Source: Candidatus Hydrogenedentota bacterium | Lineage (GTDB): Bacteria; Spirochaetota; Leptospiria; Turneriellales; J094 | DNA: 5,333 nt | Assembly: GCA_003695005.1 (NCBI GenBank) | Contig: RFJE01000419.1 | Coordinates: 1-5,333, forward strand | Direction of reading: 5' to 3' | Part shown: piece after piece, positions 1-5,333 of the stretch | How the letters are laid out: every line of letters starts with the position of its first letter | Position numbering within the stretch: the stretch's first letter is position 1 | Made by a program: the position numbers and the translations under genes | Notes under the pieces: model-generated | Told to the model about the DNA's origin: nothing | The model's database searches: none | Seen by the model: only the letters and a program-made list of their open reading frames with translations

Positions 1-727
1 ACCTTGTTCTTTCGTTCATTTCTAATGATTCGTAGGCATAATGCAAAGGAATATCCTCTACAGGGGGCTCAAATGGTTCTACTTTCCCTGCTAGGAACTG
101 AAGCCGTCGTAATGTAGCCAATAGAATATCTTCCGTGGTTGGCTGCATAATAAGTTTTCCTCTTTTTTCTAAACAAAGTGGAGTTAAGAGTTTTAGCTCT
201 AAATCGCTTGGTTGGAAGGTGTAGCGGAAGGATTCTTCTAAACTCATTGGGCCTTCTTTTTCTAAAGAAAAAAAGCCCGAAAGATCTAAATACTGAATGT
301 ATTCAATTTTAAATTTGCGCTTTCTCGATATTCCCTTTTCTGTTAAATAATACATATCTCTTACAATCTCATCAATAACATAAGGTTCGGGATTAAACAA
401 TAATATGGATACATCCGCTTTTTTACCATCTTTCGTAACCACGGGCTCGCGAAAAACAATGGATTTTACATCGCGGGTAACTTTAGAGTTCGAAAACTCA
501 TTATACAAGCGACCAAATAAACAAGGGGGGGTATTTTCACAAAAAGATTTACAAGCCGGTAAATTTTGGCATACTTTTTCTTTCATTTGGTAGCCAATTC
601 CCCCTCGTACCGTTTGAGACCAAAATAAAGCAGGTCTGATTGGATTGTGATATTGCAAGCGAAACCGCAGTTGAATACCGGTAATCTGTTTCAGACTAGA
701 AAAAATGGAATCGGAATGAACTATCAT
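1..727 (-). CDS. cas6: Cas6-family pre-crRNA endoribonuclease, partial (C-terminus beyond window edge)
   Basis: This gene is read leftward from ATG 727-725 and stays open for 242 codons to the window edge, so the stop and the C-terminal glycine-rich loop are not seen. It resembles the Cas6 family that cuts CRISPR precursor RNA within repeats. Family-like features are the segment VRGGIGYQMKEKVC (residues 40-53), followed by Cys59, Cys63 and Cys69 and CLFGRLY (69-75). Further on is LKLLTPLCLEKRGKL (about 179-193), then a helix with LLATLRRLQFLAG that matches the start of the Cas6 C-terminal domain (PF10040 type). His27 is near the N-terminus, but its catalytic role cannot be judged. An in-frame TGA lies about 45 bases upstream with no other ATG between, so ATG 727 is the natural start, although its ribosome site is weak (AGCAGG adjacent). 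The gene is divergent from the cas10 operon. The seven-C run at 525-531 (coding strand) leaves the frame intact. Family assignment is firm; the exact subtype is not. Confidence 0.85.
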   Translation of the reverse strand, partial: MIVHSDSIFSSLKQITGIQLRFRLQYHNPIRPALFWSQTVRGGIGYQMKEKVCQNLPACKSFCENTPPCLFGRLYNEFSNSKVTRDVKSIVFREPVVTKDGKKADVSILLFNPEPYVIDEIVRDMYYLTEKGISRKRKFKIEYIQYLDLSGFFSLEKEGPMSLEESFRYTFQPSDLELKLLTPLCLEKRGKLIMQPTTEDILLATLRRLQFLAGKVEPFEPPVEDIPLHYAYESLEMNERTR

Positions 728-789
728 CCTGCTACTGAATGTCTTATTTTTAATTTTTCGTCAAAAAAAAACAATAAAACATAAAATCA

Positions 790-906
790 ATGACATATAT
801 ATGTAGCGATATGGCGAAACGGCAGCAATTACAGCCTGTGCGTCAACTATCGCACATGCTCGTAAAAGCTGGAATTGAATTAACAAGTAGGACAAAAAAA
901 TTTTAA
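790..906 (+). CDS. Doubtful 38-residue orphan ORF in the divergent spacer
   Basis: An open frame runs from ATG 790 to TAA 904-906, with a second in-frame ATG at 811 that begins MAKRQQLQPVRQL. The product would be short, basic and without a signal peptide or membrane segment. I do not recognise it. Neither ATG has a convincing Shine-Dalgarno site, unlike every plus-strand cas gene here, and the G+C-rich part coincides with an RNA-like inverted repeat. It may therefore be a chance frame over a structured element or a remnant of a lost gene. It sits between cas6 and cas10 and is oriented with cas10. Low confidence as a protein gene. Confidence 0.15.
   Translation: MTYICSDMAKRQQLQPVRQLSHMLVKAGIELTSRTKKF
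793..804. promoter_or_regulatory. 12-base perfect palindrome ACATATATATGT in divergent spacer
   Basis: The sequence ACATATATATGT equals its own reverse complement and lies 66 bases upstream of the cas6 start and about 150 bases upstream of cas10. Its position between two divergent genes suits a dimeric-repressor operator or an A/T-rich promoter melting site. No regulator gene is visible, and alternating AT tracts form palindromes by chance in A/T-rich DNA, so the role is inferred only from position. Confidence 0.2.
823..871. other. Nested hairpin in a G+C-rich island (possible structured RNA or protein-binding site)
   Basis: An inner stem pairs 833-842 (AGCCTGTGCG) with 851-860 (CGCACATGCT), with one C-T mismatch at 836/857 and an 8-base loop TCAACTAT. 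An outer 4-base stem pairs CAGC 823-826 with GCTG 868-871, enclosing internal loops. The surrounding stretch 806-875 is about 50 percent G+C, while the DNA on both sides is strongly A/T-rich. No T tract follows on either strand, so it is not a rho-independent terminator. It could be a small RNA, a leader structure or an operator; nothing visible decides between these. Confidence 0.3.
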
Positions 907-945
907 AAAAATGGTGCTTTATCTTGACGAACAAAATACTTTTTT

Positions 946-953
946 AAGGATGG
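946..953 (+). promoter_or_regulatory. Ribosome binding site of cas10
   Basis: AAGGATGG lies just upstream of ATG 957; AAGGA ends 6 bases before the start. An in-frame TAA at 945-947 closes the frame upstream, so Cas10 cannot extend leftward into an HD domain. This makes the short N-terminus real rather than an annotation artefact. Confidence 0.7.
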
Positions 954-956
954 GAT

Positions 957-2519
957 ATGGTGTTGTATGGATTTCAAACTTATTCAATACAAAAGTATAT
1001 TTTTGCTAGTAACAAATTACGAGAAATTGTAGGAGCTAGTGCTCAAATTGATTCATTGGCTAAAAAACATTTTCCCGAGTTTGCTAAACAATGCGGCGAA
1101 TCTATTTCAAAAGACAACATTTTAAGAGAAGCAGGCGGGAGTGGCTTTTTCCTTTTAGATGATTCCAGTGTGTTGCCTGCTCTATGGCCATTATATGTAG
1201 AGCTAGCTTTCCCCGGCTTAAATATAAGTTATGCGACGGTTTCTGTTGAGAACAATATAACAAAAGAACATATAAAAAATTTATATGAAAAACTAGAAGA
1301 GAATCGGAATTTTTATTTTTCAGCAAAAGAGCCCGCCTCGCCTTTAGCTCGTATTTCCCCTTCTTCAGGTTTACCTGCTGTGGCTTATAAAAAAGATAGT
1401 TTTTTAGATAGGGAAGCAGAAAGTAAGTTAGAATCTTCTAAATCTCAAGAAATTGAATTTCGATTACAAGTGCAAAAATCTCTAAAAAAAGAAAATCTGC
1501 CATTTGATGTTGGTATGCTTACTTCGGATAAATTCAAAAATTTTATTGCAGTAATTCATATTGATGGCAACCATTTAGGCGCTTTAAACTTAGAATTTTA
1601 CAAAAAAGCATCGGAAGAAGAATATGCACAGCAATATAAAGAATTTACAAGCACGATTGCTACTATAACAGAAGCGGCTTATAAAAAAGCATGGCAAGAA
1701 ACTATTGGCTTTAAGAAAACAAAAGATGGGAAACTTGTTTTAGAAGCTCGCACAATTATTTTAGGGGGTGATGATTTAACCATTCTTACATCACCCGAAA
1801 AAGCATTGCCTTTTACCAAAACTTTTTTAGAAGAATTTGAAAGGCAATCTAAAGAAAAGCTACAAAAATTTAAATTATCGAGAACTCATTTAACAGCTTG
1901 TGCAGGCATTGTTTTTATGAAAAAAAATTATCCTTTCTTTCGGGCGGTACATATTGCAGAAGAACTTTGTTCGGCTGCGAAAAAAGAATCAAAATCTGCA
2001 GATAAAGGTGCGCCTTCTTCTGTCTATGTGATGAAAGTGATTGGGGAAAGCTTGGATAGCTTCGCTGAATATGTAAAAAGGAAACGAGAGTGGGGCTTAT
2101 TAGTTCATAATCAAAAAAAAGTTTTTCGTTTAGGGGCAGGAGCTCTTTTTCTAAACCAACAATATGGCTTAAGTTTAGAACAATTTATGCAAACATTACA
2201 AGAGTTAAAGCATTCCTCAGTTTCAAAAGGTGGACTAAAAGACGTGTTAGCACGTTTGCAAACTTCTTATTCGGACGCAGAAGCTCGCTATAATCGCTTA
2301 AAGCAAGTTACCGAAGAGAAAAACATTTTCAAGAAAATAGAAAGCCTGGCTTCACAACAACAAAAAGATTCATTTTCTGCACTTTTTCGTTTGCAGAAAG
2401 AGTCAACAAAGGGGGAAGAGGGAAAGGAGATTCATTTTATACCATTATATGATTTACTTTCCTTATTGGACTTTGTTGAGGAAAAAGCAGATCAAGAAAA
2501 AAAGGAGATTGCATCATGA
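957..2519 (+). CDS. cas10: Cas10, type III CRISPR large subunit, HD-less, with intact GGDD cyclase motif
   Basis: The 520-residue large subunit of a type III CRISPR complex is predicted to sense target RNA and make cyclic oligoadenylate from ATP. The protein begins directly in palm 1 with TYSIQKYIFASNKLREIVGAS (residues 8-28), then AGGSGFFLLDD (59-69). The cyclase palm 2 shows IAVIHIDGNHLG (197-208, metal-binding Asp203) and IILGGDDLTIL (267-277, GGDD at 270-273). It is followed by the family-like CAGIVFMKKNYPF, a helix AEELCSAAKKE and SSVYVM (354-359). Residues 365-520 are mostly helical, corresponding to the C-terminal domain. There is no N-terminal HD domain, and an upstream in-frame stop shows none is missing. 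Cysteines of the zinc finger often found between the palms are absent: residues 126-145 read SPLARISPSSGLPAVAYKKD. HD-less Cas10 next to csx10 is the classical description of subtype III-D. The stop overlaps the next start (ATGA). Confidence 0.93.
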   Translation: MVLYGFQTYSIQKYIFASNKLREIVGASAQIDSLAKKHFPEFAKQCGESISKDNILREAGGSGFFLLDDSSVLPALWPLYVELAFPGLNISYATVSVENNITKEHIKNLYEKLEENRNFYFSAKEPASPLARISPSSGLPAVAYKKDSFLDREAESKLESSKSQEIEFRLQVQKSLKKENLPFDVGMLTSDKFKNFIAVIHIDGNHLGALNLEFYKKASEEEYAQQYKEFTSTIATITEAAYKKAWQETIGFKKTKDGKLVLEARTIILGGDDLTILTSPEKALPFTKTFLEEFERQSKEKLQKFKLSRTHLTACAGIVFMKKNYPFFRAVHIAEELCSAAKKESKSADKGAPSSVYVMKVIGESLDSFAEYVKRKREWGLLVHNQKKVFRLGAGALFLNQQYGLSLEQFMQTLQELKHSSVSKGGLKDVLARLQTSYSDAEARYNRLKQVTEEKNIFKKIESLASQQQKDSFSALFRLQKESTKGEEGKEIHFIPLYDLLSLLDFVEEKADQEKKEIAS

Positions 2520-3133
2520 AACGGCTGACTGTGGAATGGAATTTTTTATCCTATTGGCACATTTCTAGTGGGGAGTCTTTTGGATCCACGCTAGATTTAG
2601 TAACTCGAAAAGATGAGTTAGGGTTTCCTGTGTTGCCAGGGAAAACCATTAAAGGCTTATTTCGGGAAGCGTTTCATTTGATGGTTGATGCAGGGCATAT
2701 CGAGCAGGAAAAAGTAAATGATATTTTTGGAACTGCGGATAATTTAACACTCGAAGAAGAAACGACTGGTAACACGGGATTAGCTGTTTTTGAAAGCGCA
2801 AAGATCGATCAATCTATAGCAGCCGAACTTGTCCAACTTTTACAAAAAACCGATGCATTCCAAAGAGAAGTCGTTCGGCAAGCTTGGGTAGAGCATTTCT
2901 ATAGACAAATTAGTTCCACAGCCATTGACTCTAATACTGGAATTGCGCGACCTCATACACTCCGCAGAATAGAAGTGGCCATTCCTATGCGACTCTATTC
3001 TTTTATACTATCTCCTAACGAAGCAGAAGCGGATTTTAGACAAGCTGCAAAACTACTTCGACATGTAGGTTTAGGGAGAAGACGAGGTTTAGGTCGTGTC
3101 CACACCAAGATTGTGGAGGTTCAAGATGCGTAA
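2516..3133 (+). CDS. Single-domain Csm3/Cas7-like RAMP protein
   Basis: This 205-residue RAMP-superfamily protein is a likely backbone subunit that binds crRNA and cuts target RNA. Strand 1 leads into SYWHISSGESFGSTLDLVTR (12-31), then GFPVLPGKTIKGLFREAF (36-53), the conserved loop-helix of Csm3-type proteins. Asp27 occupies the position of the catalytic Asp in Csm3 (the residue before the rDxxGxPxIPGssxKG segment). Later come AVFESAKID (90-98), AIDSNTGIARPHTLRRIE (136-153) and the glycine-rich RAMP loop GLGRRRGLGRVH (180-191). The length fits one RAMP domain. AAGGAG at 2502-2507 lies 8 bases before the ATG, and the start overlaps the cas10 stop by 4 bases, which suggests translational coupling. 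It could equally be the Csm5-like or Csm3-like member of a III-D set; I leave the symbol blank because the numbering is not settled. Confidence 0.88.
   Translation: MKRLTVEWNFLSYWHISSGESFGSTLDLVTRKDELGFPVLPGKTIKGLFREAFHLMVDAGHIEQEKVNDIFGTADNLTLEEETTGNTGLAVFESAKIDQSIAAELVQLLQKTDAFQREVVRQAWVEHFYRQISSTAIDSNTGIARPHTLRRIEVAIPMRLYSFILSPNEAEADFRQAAKLLRHVGLGRRRGLGRVHTKIVEVQDA
3115..3120 (+). promoter_or_regulatory. Ribosome binding site that sets the csx10 start
   Basis: GGAGGT lies 5 bases before ATG 3126. It supports this start over the in-frame GTG at 3096, which would add 10 residues, lacks a good site and would overlap the preceding gene by 38 bases. The site lies inside the last codons of the upstream RAMP gene. 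Confidence 0.8.
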
Positions 3134-4568
3134 GCTTAGCTTTCAAGTTCAAGTATTATCTCCTGTCATTGTCTCTTCTTCTGCGGCAAATGTGGATTTA
3201 AGTTCTCATTCGTATATACCAGGATCTGCATTCCGCGGGATTTTAGCGAATCATTTTGATAAGTTAAATGATTTTGCAGAAACCTTGTTATTTTCCGGTG
3301 ATGTTATTTTTACTCCTGCTTACCCCCTACAAGAAGAAGTTTACTATCCGATGCCATTTTGTATGTATGAAGATCGGAACCAAAAAGAATCCATATTGTA
3401 TAATTTAGCCAAAATAGGAACTCTTGAGGATAGTGGCTTTAAGCGAAAAAAAGGAGGTTTTATAAATTCTAAAGGAAACGTTTACTTTACGCAAAAAGAA
3501 GCTTATGTAAAAACAGCAATTGATCGGGCAAGTGCAACGGCATTAGAGTCTAACTTATTTAGTTACGAAGCGATTTCTCCCGGACAAGAGTTTGTATTCC
3601 ATGTTTTTTTAACGGATAAGGTTTCGGATAAACTAGAAGAAACACTTGTTTCACTTCTCGAGGGGGATGCCTATGTTGGAAGATCCCGGAGTGCGGAATT
3701 TGGTAAGGTGCATATCAAAAAGTATATTGACAGTGCCAACCAAGCAAACTTTGCAGGAAAAGACTACATTGCTTATGTTCTTTCTCCAGTTGTTCCTAAA
3801 ATGCAGTTGCCGGGATCTCCGATTAAAGTTACAGGAGAAACTCTAGGTTTACCAGAAGGCCATGAGATTACTCTTGCGGCTATTCAAATGGAAACAGTAT
3901 CTCATTTTAATTACTACAAACAAATTCGAAGAGACCGAACGGTTCAATTGCTTCCCCGATCTGTACTTCGAGTATCAGGAGAACCCCCTGCAGAATATAT
4001 TCGGGCAGGTAGTTTTGCGGGCGAAGAAGGTGGGATTTTGTGGGTAAATCCTCCTTTTTTACAAGATGAAACAATCACAGTTCATTCAAGTTCAGGGGAT
4101 CAAGATCACAAAAAATGGGATTTTATCTTGCAAAGTTATCCGAAAGTAAAAGCAGATCGTGACTTTTTACAGTGGTTACAAAGCCGTCGTGCCGAAAGCC
4201 TACCTCGTCATGAATATGATAAGCTTTTGAAAGAAGGTATGCGTATTATCAATGCTGCGCTTCTCAAGGCAGATACTTTACCAACTCCATCCCAATGGGG
4301 ACAAATTCGCAAGGCAATTGAACAAGCTATGGATTATCAGCAAATCCATGCGGAACTTTTTAAAGAAAATGGCTTTTTACGAAAAGGAGTACAAAAAGCA
4401 GTATGGACACAATATGTTCCTGTTGAAGGGAAGGAGTACTTGTGGGAAGCACTCCATCTTGCTTTTAGCAAAATGCAACCGGAACAAGCCGATTTTGCAG
4501 CTCATAAAAAACTCATGCTTGATTTAGTCAATCAGCTTACGAAAAAGGCGCAGGAGGAGAAAAAATGA
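3126..4568 (+). CDS. csx10: Csx10, type III-D Cas5-like RAMP protein
   Basis: This 480-residue protein closely follows the Csx10 pattern. Csx10 is the Cas5-like RAMP component that marks subtype III-D and is expected near the crRNA 5' handle. Visible in order: strand 1 RKLSFQVQVLSPVIVSS; YIPGSAFRG (30-38); VIFTPAYPL (60-68); AIDRASATALESNLFSYEAI (131-150) followed by SPGQEF; and the RAMP glycine-rich loop YVGRSRSAEFGKV (183-195). A second half follows with FNYYKQIRRDRTVQLLPRSV (261-280), AGSFAGEEGGILWVNP (294-309) and a helical C-terminal third (about 331-480) containing LPTPSQWGQIRKAI (385-398), like the SQ-containing segment near the end of Csx10 proteins. The start overlaps the upstream gene by 8 bases and the stop overlaps the next ATG by 4. 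The role of the helical tail is not established; it may act as the small subunit. Confidence 0.88.
   Translation: MRKLSFQVQVLSPVIVSSSAANVDLSSHSYIPGSAFRGILANHFDKLNDFAETLLFSGDVIFTPAYPLQEEVYYPMPFCMYEDRNQKESILYNLAKIGTLEDSGFKRKKGGFINSKGNVYFTQKEAYVKTAIDRASATALESNLFSYEAISPGQEFVFHVFLTDKVSDKLEETLVSLLEGDAYVGRSRSAEFGKVHIKKYIDSANQANFAGKDYIAYVLSPVVPKMQLPGSPIKVTGETLGLPEGHEITLAAIQMETVSHFNYYKQIRRDRTVQLLPRSVLRVSGEPPAEYIRAGSFAGEEGGILWVNPPFLQDETITVHSSSGDQDHKKWDFILQSYPKVKADRDFLQWLQSRRAESLPRHEYDKLLKEGMRIINAALLKADTLPTPSQWGQIRKAIEQAMDYQQIHAELFKENGFLRKGVQKAVWTQYVPVEGKEYLWEALHLAFSKMQPEQADFAAHKKLMLDLVNQLTKKAQEEKK
4552..4559 (+). promoter_or_regulatory. Strong ribosome binding site of the last RAMP gene
   Basis: AGGAGGAG ends 5 bases before ATG 4565, inside the final codons of csx10. 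It is the closest match to the anti-Shine-Dalgarno sequence in the window and would support high, coupled translation of a subunit probably present in more than one copy or carrying more than one domain. Confidence 0.75.
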
Positions 4569-5333
4569 AAGTACACTTAGCTCGTATTCTTTTAGAAGCA
4601 CAAACTCCTTTTACCATTAGTTCCGGGGAGTCCGACGCAGAAAGTGACATCCTCCTATTAAAGGACGCAAACGGTTTGCCTTACATTCCGGGTACTTCTT
4701 TAACAGGTTATATGCGTTCTTTGCTAACATCGGAAGAAGCAAATCAGTTATTTGGTCCTGAATCCACTTCAGAAGACCAAGAGGCAAGTCGTGTTTTTGT
4801 AAGTGACGCTTATTTATTAGATGAGGAAGAAAAACCAATGGATGGTTTACGGCCTCAACTAAGTAGCTTTGTAAAAAACTTATCAATGGGGACAATTCGC
4901 GATAGAGTGCGGATTGATGGGGAAACAGGTACAGCGCTAGATAAAGGGAAATTTCAAATGAGTGTTGCCTTACAAGGTAGTCGTTTTCTATGTGAGTTAG
5001 AAACTGACTACCGGGAGGCAGATAATTTCCCAATAGATATTTGGGAGAAATTTTTAAATATGTTTCTTACTCGTGAGCATCGCCTAGGAGCTTCTAAATC
5101 AACTGGTTTAGGTGCTTTCCGGGTGCTGGAAATCCAAAAAAAAACCTATAACTTAAAAGAAAAAAGCGATTTTGAACAATTCTTAAATCGCCCCATCTCT
5201 TTAACAGAGCCATTAGCCGATGCTGATAAAGTTACTCCGGATCAAACTTCAATTCCTTCACCTTTTTCTTTAGAACTTAAACCAAAAAGCACCTGGATTT
5301 TTGGATCCACGCTGAATGACCCTCATGCAGACC
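4565..5333 (+). CDS. Csm3/Cas7-like RAMP protein, probably a two-domain fusion, partial
   Basis: The gene is open for 256 codons to the right edge. Residues 1-190 form a complete Csm3-like domain: ISSGESDAESDILLLKD (18-34) with Asp28 at the catalytic position, GLPYIPGTSLTGYMRSLL (37-54), ASRVFVSDAYL (74-84), IRDRVRIDGETGTALDKGKF (111-130) and the glycine-rich loop HRLGASKSTGLGAFRV (172-187). A polar linker follows. Then FSLELKPKSTWIFGSTLNDP (234-253) looks like strand 1 and loop of a second RAMP domain, sharing FGSTL with the small RAMP gene upstream. A double-Cas7 protein (Cas7-2x) is known from the Synechocystis III-D variant, so this is a plausible equivalent. Asn251 stands where the upstream paralogue has Asp27, but Asp256 could be the catalytic residue; the window ends there. 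An A9 run (5136-5144) falls at the domain border. The RAMP call is firm; the second domain is probable. Confidence 0.88.
   Translation, partial: MKVHLARILLEAQTPFTISSGESDAESDILLLKDANGLPYIPGTSLTGYMRSLLTSEEANQLFGPESTSEDQEASRVFVSDAYLLDEEEKPMDGLRPQLSSFVKNLSMGTIRDRVRIDGETGTALDKGKFQMSVALQGSRFLCELETDYREADNFPIDIWEKFLNMFLTREHRLGASKSTGLGAFRVLEIQKKTYNLKEKSDFEQFLNRPISLTEPLADADKVTPDQTSIPSPFSLELKPKSTWIFGSTLNDPHAD

Noticed and set aside
405..593. 62-codon plus-strand ORF
   Set aside because: It lies antisense inside cas6, has no ribosome site and its sequence has no family character; the opposite strand has clear Cas6 motifs.
833..860. Rho-independent terminator
   Set aside because: Neither arm is followed by a T tract on its strand, and no gene ends just before it: both flanking genes start here.
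924..952. Sigma-70 promoter with TTGACG as -35 box
   Set aside because: The 16-18 base spacing leads to AAGGAT/AGGATG/GGATGG, which overlaps the ribosome site and would place the start of transcription inside the cas10 coding region.
728..956. CRISPR array or leader in the spacer
   Set aside because: No unit of 25-40 bases recurs at regular spacing; only short inverted motifs and one hairpin are present.
1102..1326. 74-codon minus-strand ORF inside cas10
   Set aside because: It is a shadow frame opposite the palm 1 region of Cas10.
3096..3125. Upstream GTG start for csx10
   Set aside because: It has no ribosome site, while ATG 3126 has GGAGGT at 5 bases; the extra residues only overlap the preceding gene.
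3646..4527. Three plus-strand ORFs of 61-91 codons within csx10
   Set aside because: All are out of frame with csx10 and the csx10 frame carries conserved family motifs throughout.
4617..5033. 138-codon minus-strand ORF
   Set aside because: It is antisense to the last RAMP gene, whose motifs (IPGTSLTG, RVRIDGETG, glycine-rich loop) run through the same bases; no ribosome site or recognisable product.

Overview
The window holds the core of a type III CRISPR-Cas effector operon, and the gene content points to subtype III-D. It comes from a low-G+C bacterium that uses strong Shine-Dalgarno sites (AAGGA, AAGGAG, GGAGGT, AGGAGGAG), TTA-rich leucine codons and A/T-rich spacers. This fits spirochaetes, Firmicutes and some others, and argues mildly against Bacteroidetes, which usually lack such sites. 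The sequence alone does not fix the species.

Layout. Positions 1-727 (minus strand) carry the first 242 codons of a Cas6-type pre-crRNA endoribonuclease; its C-terminal end lies outside the window. A 229-base divergent spacer (728-956) is A/T-rich except for a G+C-rich island near 806-875 with a nested hairpin. The spacer also has a 12-base palindrome, a 38-codon orphan ORF and a short Cas1-like reading frame. From 957 rightward runs one tightly coupled operon: cas10 (957-2519), a single-domain Csm3/Cas7-like RAMP gene (2516-3133), csx10 (3126-4568), and a second Csm3/Cas7-like gene (4565 to the edge) that seems to be entering a second RAMP domain. Every junction overlaps (4, 8 and 4 bases) and every start has its own Shine-Dalgarno site.

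How the genes work together. Cas6 would cut CRISPR transcripts into crRNAs. The two Csm3-like proteins and Csx10 would form the crRNA-binding backbone and cut bound target RNA at the acidic residues in their first loops (Asp27 in the small RAMP, Asp28 in the last gene). Cas10 keeps both parts of the nucleotide-cyclase site (Asp203 and GGDD 270-273) but starts directly in the palm region, with no HD nuclease domain. The complex is therefore predicted to cut RNA and make cyclic oligoadenylate, without the HD-dependent DNase. No CRISPR array, complete cas1 or cas2, CARF effector, Csx19/all1473-like gene or separate small subunit (Cas11) is visible.

The least explained parts are the divergent spacer, an A9 run in the last gene where slippage either way would release a single-domain protein, and the helical C-terminal third of Csx10, which could stand in for the missing small subunit.
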